A DNA stretch of 64,000 nucleotides from contig NZ_RXOZ01000033.1 of assembly GCF_003991205.1 (NCBI RefSeq), positions 1 through 64,000 of the forward strand. The letters run 5' to 3'. A program made the position numbers and the translations under genes. This stretch comes from Georgenia sp. SYP-B2076 (lineage in GTDB: Bacteria; Actinomycetota; Actinomycetes; Actinomycetales; Actinomycetaceae). Of the stretch, positions 34,113-41,469 are shown piece by piece (the first letter of the stretch is position 1; each line of letters begins with the position of its first letter). The notes beneath the pieces were generated by a model. That model did no database searches and was not told where the DNA came from. It saw nothing but the letters and a program-made list of their open reading frames with translations.

Positions 34113-35651
34113 TCAGCCGCGCAGCTCGGCCATCCAGGCCTCGACCGCGTCGGGCGTCCGAGGGAGGGCGGCGGAGAGGTTCTCCACCGTGCCGTCCTCG
34201 CGCACGAGGATGTCGTCCTCGATGCGCACCGCGATGCCGCGCAGCTCCGCGGGGACCTTGAGGTCGTCCTCGCGGAAGTACAGGCCCGGCTCGATCGTGA
34301 AGATCATGCCCGGCTTGAGCTCTGCGTCGAGGTACATCTCCCGGCTGGCCTGCGCGCAGTCGTGCACGTCCAGGCCGAGGTGGTGGCTGGTGCCGTGGAC
34401 CATCCAGCGGCGGTGGTACTGCCCCTCGGGGGAGAGCGACTCCTCGGCCGTGCCGGGCAGCATGCCCCACTCGGCCAGCCGGGTCGCGAGGACCTCCATG
34501 GCGGCGGCGTGGAGGTCCTTGAACCGGACGCCGGGCTGGCCGGCGCGGGCGAAGGTGGCGTCGGCGGCCTCGAGGACGGCCTCGTAGACCTTGCGCTGAG
34601 CGGCGGTGAAGACGCCGTCGACCGGCAGCGTGCGGGTCACGTCGGCCGTGTAGAGGGAGTCGACCTCGACGCCGGCGTCGATGAGCACGAGCTGGCCGGG
34701 GCGGACGGCGCCGTCGTTGTTGATCCAGTGCAGGGTGTTGCCGTGGTTGCCGGCGGCCGCGATGGTCTCGTAGCCCAGGCCGTTGCCCTCCGCGCGCGCG
34801 CGGGCGCCGAAGACGCCCTCGATCACGCGCTCCCCGCGGGGGTGGTCGACGGCGCGCGGCAGGTTCCGCACGACGTCCTCGAAGCCCTTGGCCGTGGCGG
34901 CGACGGCCTCGCGGACCTGGCCCACCTCGTAGTCGTCCTTGTACAGGCGCAGCTCGGACAGCGCCTCGGCGAGGTCCGCGTCGGTCTCGGCGGCGGCCGC
35001 GGTGAGACCGGACTGCTCCCGCACGGCGGCCACCTGCGCCTCGACCGCGACGTCGGACTGCGGGACGACGCGCAGCTGCACCTGCCCGGCGCCGACGTCC
35101 TTGGCGAGGGCGTCGCCGAAGGAGTCGATGTGCTCGGCGCGCAGGCCGGTGTGGGCGGAGATCTCCTCCAGCGAGGGACGCACCCCGACCCACAGCTCGC
35201 CGTAGCGGGAGTCCGCGTAGAACTCCTCCGTGTCCTGGCCGGCGCGCGGGCGGAAGTAGAGGACCGCCTCGTGGGTGGGGGAGTCGTCCCCAGGTGCACC
35301 AGGCGTGACGGGGTGGAGCACCAGCACGGCGTCGGGCTCCTGGTCCGTGCCGAGACCGGTGAGGTGCGCGAACGCGGAGTGGGGACGGAAGCGGTAGTCG
35401 TCGTCGTTGCTGCGGACCTTCAGCTCGCCCGCGGGGATGACGAGGCGCTCGCCCGGGAACAGCCGGCCCAGCGCGGCGCGGCGCTGCGCGGCGTAGTCCG
35501 CGGCGGCGGCCCGCTCGGGGAGCCCGTCGGGCCGGGGGCCCCAGCCCTCGGCGATGAACTCACGGAAGGCCTGGCTCGTGGGGCGCTGGGAGCGGTTGTT
35601 CCCGCGTTCGCTCAGGGGCTGCTCGGTGGGGGATGTCTGCGGTTCGCTCAT
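34113..35651 (-). CDS. pepP: Xaa-Pro aminopeptidase (aminopeptidase P, M24B)
   Basis: 512 aa dinuclear-manganese aminopeptidase removing N-terminal residues before proline. An N-terminal AMP_N domain (NDDDYRFRPHSAFAHLTGLG) precedes the pita-bread catalytic domain. Metal ligands are in VLIDAGVEVDSLYTADVTRTLPV (two Asp), GTSHHLGLDVHD (His), GMIFTIEPGLYF (Glu) and AVRIEDDILV (Glu). The acidic Ser/Thr N-terminus (about 40 residues) is disordered. ATG 35651 is chosen as the first Met without promoter overlap; the frame is open 27 codons upstream but without similarity. Confidence 0.93.
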   Translation of the reverse strand: MSEPQTSPTEQPLSERGNNRSQRPTSQAFREFIAEGWGPRPDGLPERAAAADYAAQRRAALGRLFPGERLVIPAGELKVRSNDDDYRFRPHSAFAHLTGLGTDQEPDAVLVLHPVTPGAPGDDSPTHEAVLYFRPRAGQDTEEFYADSRYGELWVGVRPSLEEISAHTGLRAEHIDSFGDALAKDVGAGQVQLRVVPQSDVAVEAQVAAVREQSGLTAAAAETDADLAEALSELRLYKDDYEVGQVREAVAATAKGFEDVVRNLPRAVDHPRGERVIEGVFGARARAEGNGLGYETIAAAGNHGNTLHWINNDGAVRPGQLVLIDAGVEVDSLYTADVTRTLPVDGVFTAAQRKVYEAVLEAADATFARAGQPGVRFKDLHAAAMEVLATRLAEWGMLPGTAEESLSPEGQYHRRWMVHGTSHHLGLDVHDCAQASREMYLDAELKPGMIFTIEPGLYFREDDLKVPAELRGIAVRIEDDILVREDGTVENLSAALPRTPDAVEAWMAELRG

Positions 35652-35761
35652 TGACCCATGATCCCACCGCGACCCCAACCCGGCGCCGGCGCCCAGCGAG
35701 AGCGTGGCGCACGGCACACGCCGTGGGTCCACGGGCGGCCGGTGGGGCGCGGTGCAGGCCG

Positions 35762-35767
35762 TAACCT
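35762..35767 (+). promoter_or_regulatory. -10 element (TAACCT), leaderless start of the PHP-domain gene
   Basis: TAACCT ends seven bases before GTG 35775; no Shine-Dalgarno. Confidence 0.5.
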
Positions 35768-35774
35768 GGCCCCT

Positions 35775-36635
35775 GTGTCAGCAGATGAGACGGTGCGCAT
35801 CGACCCGCACGCCCACTCGGCCGTCTCGGACGGCACCGACAGCCCCGCCGACCTCATGCGCGCCGCGGCGGCCGCCGGGCTGGACGTCGTCGGGCTGACG
35901 GACCACGACACGGTGCGCGGCTGGGCGGAGGCCGAGGCCGCGGTCGCGGCCACGGGCGTGGCGCTGCTGCGCGGCGCCGAGCTCTCGTGCCAGGCGCGGG
36001 GCATCACCGTGCACCTCCTCAGCTACCTGCACGACCCGGCCGACGCCGACCTGGCTCGTGAGATGGAGCGCGCCCGCACCTCGCGGGACGTCCGCGCCCG
36101 GGAGATGGTCGAGCGCCTCGGGGCGGACTACCCGATCACCTGGGAGATGGTCGAGGACCAGCTGGCGGAGGGGGCCACCGTCGGCCGGCCCCACATCGCC
36201 GACGCCCTCGTGGCGGCCGGCGTCATGCCGGACCGCGGCACCTCCTTCGACACGGTCCTGTCCGTGCGCGGCCCCTACTACGTGCCCTACCGCTCCCCGG
36301 ACGCGGTCGTGGCGGTGGAGATGGTCCGCGCCGCCGGCGGCGTGCCCGTCATGGCCCACCCGCGCGCCAGCGTGCGCGGGCGGGTGGTCGCGGACGCCGT
36401 CGTCGCCCAGATGGCCGAGGCCGGGCTCGCCGCCCTCGAGATCGACCACCGGGACCACACCGACGGGGCGATGCGTGAGCTCGCCGGCTTGGCCGCCCGC
36501 CTCGGCCTGGCCAGGACCGGCTCGAGCGACTACCACGGTGACGGGAAGCCCAACGTGCTGGGCGAGCACACCACCGCCCCGCCGGTCCTGGAGATGATCG
36601 AGGACCAGGGCTTCCTTCCCGTGGTGCGCCCGTGA
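35775..36635 (+). CDS. PHP domain metal-dependent phosphoesterase (RNase AM / nucleoside bisphosphatase type)
   Basis: 286 aa polymerase-and-histidinol-phosphatase domain protein. Metal-site motifs: DPHAHSAVSDGTDSP (HxH and Asp), VVGLTDHDTVRG, ALLRGAELSC (Glu), VGRPHIADALV with an inserted helical region, PVMAHPRAS (His) and ARTGSSDYHGD near the C-terminus. This is the YciV/RNase AM layout (about 285 aa), enzymes that attack 5' ends of short RNA or 3',5'-nucleoside bisphosphates; exact activity is inferred. Overlaps the MarC gene by 4 bp, so the two are coupled. Confidence 0.88.
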   Translation: MSADETVRIDPHAHSAVSDGTDSPADLMRAAAAAGLDVVGLTDHDTVRGWAEAEAAVAATGVALLRGAELSCQARGITVHLLSYLHDPADADLAREMERARTSRDVRAREMVERLGADYPITWEMVEDQLAEGATVGRPHIADALVAAGVMPDRGTSFDTVLSVRGPYYVPYRSPDAVVAVEMVRAAGGVPVMAHPRASVRGRVVADAVVAQMAEAGLAALEIDHRDHTDGAMRELAGLAARLGLARTGSSDYHGDGKPNVLGEHTTAPPVLEMIEDQGFLPVVRP

Positions 36636-37255
36636 GTGCAGTCGTCGACCTGACGCTGCTCTCGACGACGTTCGCGACACTGTTCGTCATCATGGACCCG
36701 CCCGGGACCGTGCCGGTGTTCCTGGCGCTCACGTCGACGATGACGGCGAAGGAGCGGCGCGCCGCGGCGCGTCAGGCGACCGTCGTCTCCTTCGGCGTGA
36801 TCCTGGTCTTCACGCTGTTCGGCCGCTACATCATCGAGTTCCTGCACATCTCCATCCCGGCGCTGCAGCTCTCCGGCGGCCTGCTGCTGCTGCTGGTGGC
36901 GATGGAGCTGCTGACCGGCAAGGCCGAGGACCCGCAGCCCTCCTCGGGGGGCGTCAACGTGGCCCTCGTGCCGCTGGGCACGCCCCTGCTGGCGGGCCCC
37001 GGCGCCATCGTGGCCGCGATGCTCGCCGTGCAGGAGTCCGACGGGTCCGTGGCCGGGTGGGTGGCGATCGGCGTGGCGCTGGTGGCCATCCACGTGGTGA
37101 TCTGGGCGGTGATGCGGTTCGCCGGCGTCATCCACCGGATCCTCGGCGAGGGCGGGACGACCCTGATCACGCGCCTGGCGGGCCTGCTGCTGGCGGCCAT
37201 CGCGGTCCAACTCATGGTCGACGCCGTCTTCGTGTTCATCCACCAGCAGTTCTGA
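36632..37255 (+). CDS. MarC family integral membrane protein
   Basis: 207 aa with six hydrophobic segments. MarC landmarks: LFVIMDPPGTVPVFLALTS at about 18-36, LQLSGGLLLLLVAMELLTG, and LVPLGTPLLAGPGAIVAAML, which repeats the DPPG/PLxxGPG motif of this internally duplicated family. Despite its name the family has no proven drug role; transport of a small metabolite is possible. GTG 36632 overlaps the PHP gene stop (GTGA). No Shine-Dalgarno of its own, so it relies on coupling. Confidence 0.88.
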   Translation: MSAVVDLTLLSTTFATLFVIMDPPGTVPVFLALTSTMTAKERRAAARQATVVSFGVILVFTLFGRYIIEFLHISIPALQLSGGLLLLLVAMELLTGKAEDPQPSSGGVNVALVPLGTPLLAGPGAIVAAMLAVQESDGSVAGWVAIGVALVAIHVVIWAVMRFAGVIHRILGEGGTTLITRLAGLLLAAIAVQLMVDAVFVFIHQQF

Positions 37256-37261
37256 CCACCG

Positions 37262-37283
37262 CGTGCGGGCGGCCGCCCGCACG
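37262..37283. terminator. Perfect palindrome downstream of marC
   Basis: An 11-bp self-complementary inverted repeat without loop (CGTGCGGGCGG / CCGCCCGCACG), 7 bases after the marC stop. Confidence 0.65.
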
Positions 37284-37402
37284 GGCGCCCTCCCGCGCAG
37301 GTGCCGAGTGCTGCTCGGCACTCCGAGTGCGGCACGTGGGCGCTGTAGCGGTCGGCGCGTCCTGTAGCACTTGCGAAAAAGCCCAGTGCCAGGGTCCAGA
37401 CA

Positions 37403-37434
37403 GACGGACCCGGCAGCGCGCTGCCGGGTCCGTC
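37403..37434. terminator. Perfect 32-base palindrome between marC and the DEAD-box gene
   Basis: Left arm GACGGACCCGGCAGCG pairs with the adjacent CGCTGCCGGGTCCGTC. Preceded by GAAAAAG on the plus strand, which reads as a short T tract (CTTTTTC) after the hairpin for minus-strand transcripts, so it looks like a genuine terminator for the helicase gene. Confidence 0.75.
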
Positions 37435-37460
37435 CCCATTCCTGTGTGCCGTTGGCGGGT

Positions 37461-37565
37461 GGCCGCCGGTCATGCCTGCGTGCCCTCCGCGGACTGGCCG
37501 CCGGTCATGCCTGCGTGCCCTCCGCGGACTGGCCGCCGATCAGGCCTGCGTGCCCTCCGCGGACT
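37461..37565. repeat. Three tandem 35-bp repeats over the 3' end of the DEAD-box gene
   Basis: Units at 37461-37495, 37496-37530 and 37531-37565. Units 1 and 2 are identical; unit 3 differs at two positions (GGTCAT becomes GATCAG). The helicase stop lies in unit 3. As 35 is not a multiple of three, the units place the same peptide, SAEGTQA, and a stop in each of the three minus-strand frames (stops at 37540, 37505 and 37470). Confidence 0.95.
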
Positions 37566-39201
37566 TCCCGCCGCGGGTGCGGCGGCGGCTGCGGCTGCGC
37601 TTGGGACGCTCGCCCTCCACGTCGTGGTGCGGGTGGGCGCCGTCGTGCGCGGCCTCGCGCGGGCGGCCGGCCTCGCGGGAGCGGCCGGCGTCGCGGGACC
37701 GGCCGGCGTCCCGGCCCCCACGCCCACGGCCGGAGTCCCGTCCGCCGTCGTGGCCGCCGGCGTGACGCTTGCCGGTCTCGCCGAGGTCCTCGAGCTCCTC
37801 GGCGTCCAGCCCGGCGCGGGTGCGAGCGCCGCGGGGGAGGCGGCCGGTGGTGCCCTCCGGGATGCTCAGGTCCGCGTACAGGTGCGGGGAGGTGTGGTAC
37901 GTCTCCACCGGGTCGTCGGCGCCGAGGTTCAGCTGCCTGTTGATCAGCGACCAGCGCGGCATGTCGTCCCAGTCGACGAACGTGACCGCGGTGCCGGTGT
38001 TGCCCGCGCGGCCGGTGCGGCCGATGCGGTGCAGGTAGATCTTCTCGTCCTCGGGGCACTGGTAGTTGACCACGTGCGTGACGTCGTCGACGTCGATGCC
38101 GCGCGCGGCGACGTCGGTGGCCACGAGCACGTCGACCTTGCCGGCGCGGAAGGCGCGCAGCGCCTGCTCGCGGGCGCCCTGGCCGAGGTCGCCGTGGATG
38201 GCGGCGGAGGCGAACCCGCGCTCGGCGAGGTCCTCGGCCACGCGCGCGGCCGTGCGCTTGGTGCGGGTGAACACGATGGTCAGCCCGCGGCCCTCCGCCT
38301 GGAGGATGCGGGCGAGCATCTCGACCTTGTTCAGGGCGTGGGCGCGGTAGACCACCTGGCGGGTGTTCTTGACCGTGGCGCCCTGGTCGTCGGGGTCCTG
38401 CGCGCGGATGTGCGTGGGGCGGGACATGTAGCGGCGGGCCATCGCGACGACGGCACCGGGCATGGTGGCCGAGAACAGCATCGTGTGGCGGGTGGCGGGG
38501 GTGCGCGAGAGCAGGGTCTCGACGTCGGGCAGGAACCCCAGGTCGAGCATCTCGTCGGCCTCGTCGAGCACGACGGTGCGGACGTGGCCGAGGTCGAGGA
38601 TCTGCTGCTTGAGCAGGTCGATCATGCGGCCCGGCGTGCCGACCACGACCTCGACGCCCTTGTTCAGGGCGGCGATCTGCGGCTCGTAGGCGCGGCCGCC
38701 GTAGACCTGCACGACGCGGACGCTGCGCTTGCGCGCGGCGGTCGCGAGGTCGTCGGCGACCTGCTTCGCGAGCTCGCGGGTGGGGACGATGACCAGGGCC
38801 TGCGGCTTCCCGGAGGCGTCGAGGTCCTCCCAGCCGTCCTCGCCGGGGGCGACGAGGTGCTGGAGGAGGGGGATGCCGAACCCGAGCGTCTTGCCGGTGC
38901 CGGTCTTGGCCTGGCCGATGATGTCGCCGCGGTTCAGCGCCACCGGCAGGGTGAGCGCCTGGATGGCGAAGGGGTGGGTGATGCCGACGTCGCGGAGCGC
39001 CTCGACGATGGCGTCCTGGACGCCGAAGTCCGCGAAGGTCTGCTCTTCGAGCTTGACGGTGCTGCCGTCGTCGGTGATGTCCGGGGTGACCTCGTCGATC
39101 ACGGGGGCAGGACCCTCGACGGCGTCGAGGACGCCGGAGGTGGTGAGCTGTGTCAAAGTGTGCCTTGTCGTCTCAGTGGTGGCGCGCGCGCCAGCCGGCA
39201 T
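37540..39201 (-). CDS. DEAD-box ATP-dependent RNA helicase
   Basis: 553 aa RhlE/CsdA-like helicase, the counterpart of mycobacterial Rv3211 by neighbourhood. All core motifs are present: Q motif region FADFGVQDAIVEAL, I AKTGTGKT, Ia PTRELAKQ, Ib TPGRMIDLL, II VLDEADEML, III FSATMPG, IV IVFTRTKRTA, V VATDVAARGID, VI HRIGRTGRAG. The C-terminal 110 residues are Arg/Gly/Asp/Ser repeats (RDAGRSRDAGRSREAGR) followed by a basic RSRSRRRTRGG block for RNA binding. ATG 39201 is tentative; a TTG at LTQL about 13 codons later is possible. A promoter about 120 bases upstream implies a long 5' leader. Acts in ribosome biogenesis or cold response (inference). Confidence 0.9.
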   Translation of the reverse strand: MPAGARATTETTRHTLTQLTTSGVLDAVEGPAPVIDEVTPDITDDGSTVKLEEQTFADFGVQDAIVEALRDVGITHPFAIQALTLPVALNRGDIIGQAKTGTGKTLGFGIPLLQHLVAPGEDGWEDLDASGKPQALVIVPTRELAKQVADDLATAARKRSVRVVQVYGGRAYEPQIAALNKGVEVVVGTPGRMIDLLKQQILDLGHVRTVVLDEADEMLDLGFLPDVETLLSRTPATRHTMLFSATMPGAVVAMARRYMSRPTHIRAQDPDDQGATVKNTRQVVYRAHALNKVEMLARILQAEGRGLTIVFTRTKRTAARVAEDLAERGFASAAIHGDLGQGAREQALRAFRAGKVDVLVATDVAARGIDVDDVTHVVNYQCPEDEKIYLHRIGRTGRAGNTGTAVTFVDWDDMPRWSLINRQLNLGADDPVETYHTSPHLYADLSIPEGTTGRLPRGARTRAGLDAEELEDLGETGKRHAGGHDGGRDSGRGRGGRDAGRSRDAGRSREAGRPREAAHDGAHPHHDVEGERPKRSRSRRRTRGGKSAEGTQA

Positions 39202-39319
39202 CGAGAGGCCGTGGCGCAGGGGTCGAACCACCTGCTCGTGGCAGCCGATCGTGATCATTTCGCGCCGCGTCAGCGGCTCAGGCTCAGGTGTGTACGAGAC
39301 GACCGGGCAACCGTGTACC

Positions 39320-39325
39320 TGTCAA
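39320..39325 (-). promoter_or_regulatory. Consensus -35 (TTGACA) for the DEAD-box helicase
   Basis: TTGACA on the minus strand, about 120 bases upstream of ATG 39201; the -10 is unclear (candidates near TCGTCT or TACACA at 17-22 bases spacing). A leader of roughly 90 nt would result, which is common for cold-responsive helicase genes. Confidence 0.4.
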
Positions 39326-39435
39326 GGGTAGCGCGCCGGCCCCTCGCGCGGGACCCGGCCGCTACGTGGGCACGGTCACGCCGGGTGGCGGCGCCCCGCG
39401 GGCCGGCGTGACCGCGCAGGGGCGGCGCGAGCGCC

Positions 39436-39441
39436 TAACCT
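39436..39441 (+). promoter_or_regulatory. -10 element (TAACCT), leaderless start of the ferritin-like gene
   Basis: TAACCT ends six bases before ATG 39448; no Shine-Dalgarno. Confidence 0.5.
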
Positions 39442-39447
39442 GGGCCT

Positions 39448-40101
39448 ATGCCGGACCCTGCCGAGAACGCCGCCGTCGTCGACCTGCTGGGGCTGCACTC
39501 CTTCATCCAGCTCGCGGCCTTCACGCGCTTCACCAAGGACGCCCAGCACGCCCCCGACCTGCCCGGGCAGGTGACGCTCTCGCGGATGGCCGCCGGCGAG
39601 CTGGCGCACCTCGACCAGCTCGAGCGCCTCGTGACCGACCTGGGCGGGGACTTCTACACGAGCATGGGCTCGTACGCCGCTCTGCTGGGCGACTTCGACC
39701 AGCGCACCGCGCCGGGCAGCTGGTGGGAGCGCCTCATGCGGACGTACGTGGCGTTCGGGGTGCTCGCCGACCTGCAGCGGGCGCTCTCCACCCGCCTCGA
39801 CGCCACCACCGGCGCGGCGGTCGAGGCGACCCTGGCGGACAGCGGCCACGGCGACTTCGTGGTCGCCGCGCTCGAGCCCGTCATCGCCGCCGAGCCGCAG
39901 CTGGCCGCCCGGCTCGCCCTGTGGGGCCGCCGGGTCGGCGGCGAGGCGCTCGGCATCGCCCAGCACGCGCTGGCCGAGCACCCGCTCCTGCTGGCCCACC
40001 TCGACGACGACGCCGCGGCGGGCGGGGGCGCGGCCTGGGTGCGCAACAAGCTCTCCACCGGGCACGCGCGCCGGATGGACCGCCTCGGGCTGACGGCCTG
40101 A
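39448..40101 (+). CDS. Ferritin-like fold protein (Rv3210c-type)
   Basis: 217 aa predominantly helical protein, ferritin-like/MiaE-related by helix pattern. Candidate metal ligands: the Glu and His of MAAGELAHLDQLERL (residues about 48-62; ExxH), and a second carboxylate set in AALEPVIAAEPQLA. I do not see an unambiguous full second ExxH, so diiron binding is unproven. Its place between the DEAD-box helicase and DUF3107 is conserved in actinobacteria. Leaderless start. The stop codon lies inside a hairpin that separates it from DUF3107. Confidence 0.82.
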   Translation: MPDPAENAAVVDLLGLHSFIQLAAFTRFTKDAQHAPDLPGQVTLSRMAAGELAHLDQLERLVTDLGGDFYTSMGSYAALLGDFDQRTAPGSWWERLMRTYVAFGVLADLQRALSTRLDATTGAAVEATLADSGHGDFVVAALEPVIAAEPQLAARLALWGRRVGGEALGIAQHALAEHPLLLAHLDDDAAAGGGAAWVRNKLSTGHARRMDRLGLTA

Positions 40102-40132
40102 GGCGGTCCATCCCGGGGACAGCCTCAGGCCG
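40094..40132. terminator. Hairpin overlapping the ferritin-like gene stop
   Basis: CGGCCTGAGGC (40094-40104) pairs with GCCTCAGGCCG (40122-40132) around a 17-base loop. The left arm contains the TGA stop. Lies between convergent genes. Confidence 0.65.
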
Positions 40133-40154
40133 CGTCCCCGATCGCCGCTCGGGG

Positions 40155-40379
40155 TCAGACCAGGCCGAAGCCCACCCGGCGCTGCTCGGCCGGGCCCAGC
40201 TCGACGTAGCCGAGGGCGCCGGCCGGGACCACCACGTGGCGCCCCTTGTCGTCCTCCAGCACCAGCGAGGCGGAGTCGGTGAGCGCCTTGTCCACGGCGG
40301 CGAGCACCTCGTCGGGGCTCTGCGTCGACTCCAGGGTGATCTCGCGCTGAACGTTCCGGACGCCGATGGTGATCTCCAC
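40155..40379 (-). CDS. DUF3107 family small protein
   Basis: 74 aa, matching the actinobacterial DUF3107 family (mycobacterial TB9.4 type): VEITIGVRNVQREITLESTQ at the start, VDKALTDSASLVLEDDKGR, then VVVPAGALGYVELGPAEQRR and VGFG at the end. AAGGAG lies seven bases before GTG 40379, one of the best ribosome binding sites in the window. No enzymatic motif; function unknown. Confidence 0.93.
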   Translation of the reverse strand: MEITIGVRNVQREITLESTQSPDEVLAAVDKALTDSASLVLEDDKGRHVVVPAGALGYVELGPAEQRRVGFGLV

Positions 40380-40607
40380 AGTTTCTCCTTCTGTACGCGG
40401 TGCCGGGCTCACCCGGCCGGCACGGGACGCGGTGCCGTGCGGCATGCGATGTGCTGCAGCCCATCGTAGGTCGTGGGGCCGCCGGGCCGCGGCCGGGACG
40501 CCCGGGCGCGGCGCGCAGCCTGTGCGCCCCGCGCCTGTGCCGCGCGCCTGTGCACGCCGCGGGTCCGCCGTCGGGCGGCCCGGGCGCCCGGTGGCAGGAT
40601 GGGGGTC

Positions 40608-41441
40608 GTGCCCATCCTCCGCCGTCGCGCCCTGACGACGGTCCTGGCCGCCATCCTCGGCGTGGGCGTGCTGAGCGGTGGGACGACGCCGGCGCTCCTC
40701 GAGGACGGGGGCGCCACCACCGCCGTGCAGCGACCGGACGCGCCCGGGTCCCCCGCCGGTGACCGCGGCGCCGACGGCGAACCCGCCGTCGGCGCGACGG
40801 ACCACCCGACCGGCCGCCCGGCGAAGGCCGAGGTGACGTGGTCACCCCCGAGCGCGGAGGCCGTCCTGCGTGCCCAGCGCGCCCGCGCGGGGCTGACCGC
40901 GGCGCAGATCCCCGCCAGCGCCTCCGGGCAGCTCGTCACCGTCCCCGGCGCGGCCGGCCCGCCCCGCGCGGCGGGCCGCGTCGTGACGGTGCGCGTCGAG
41001 GTCGAGGCCGGTCTGCCCGCCAACGGGTCCGCCTTCGCCGACCATGTGATGACCATCCTCAACGACCCGCGGGGCTGGGGGCGCGACGGCTCCGTCGTCT
41101 TCGCCCGCACGGACGGGGCCGCCGACGTGGGGGTGGTGCTCGCGTCCGCCACGCTGACGGACGCGCTGTGCGCCCCGCTGCGCACCCTGGGCCGGGTCTC
41201 GTGCGCGAGCGACGGGCTGGCCGTGCTCAACGTCGAGCGGTGGTCCGCGGGCGCTGAGCCGTTCCTCGCCGCTGGCGGCACGGTCCCGGCGTACCGGGAG
41301 TACCTCGTGAACCATGAGGTCGGTCACCTGCTCGGCCACACCCACGTCACCTGCCCCGGCCCCGGCCAGCCGGCGCCCGTGATGCTCCAGCAAAGTCTCG
41401 ACCTGGGCGGATGCCAGCCCGCGGGCTGGCCTTTTCCGTGA
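40608..41441 (+). CDS. DUF3152 secreted/anchored zinc metalloprotease-like protein
   Basis: 277 aa. N-terminal basic residues and a hydrophobic stretch (LTTVLAAILGVGVLSGGTTP) act as signal or anchor, then a Pro/Gly/Asp linker. The C-terminal domain has the metzincin-like site NHEVGHLLGHTHVTC (HExxHxxGxxH) with PVMLQQS downstream in the Met-turn position, and three further Cys. This is the DUF3152 family, found between DUF3107 and adnA genes in actinobacteria (Rv3207c). GTG 40608 follows CAGGAT by seven bases; ATG 40599, three codons earlier, is the alternative. Substrate unknown. Confidence 0.85.
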   Translation: MPILRRRALTTVLAAILGVGVLSGGTTPALLEDGGATTAVQRPDAPGSPAGDRGADGEPAVGATDHPTGRPAKAEVTWSPPSAEAVLRAQRARAGLTAAQIPASASGQLVTVPGAAGPPRAAGRVVTVRVEVEAGLPANGSAFADHVMTILNDPRGWGRDGSVVFARTDGAADVGVVLASATLTDALCAPLRTLGRVSCASDGLAVLNVERWSAGAEPFLAAGGTVPAYREYLVNHEVGHLLGHTHVTCPGPGQPAPVMLQQSLDLGGCQPAGWPFP

Positions 41442-41469
41442 TGTCAGTGGGGTGTGATGACATCGGGGC

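Noticed and set aside
37461-37565. CRISPR-like repeats
   Set aside because: The 35-bp units are directly adjacent without spacers and overlap coding sequence; they are a tandem duplication.
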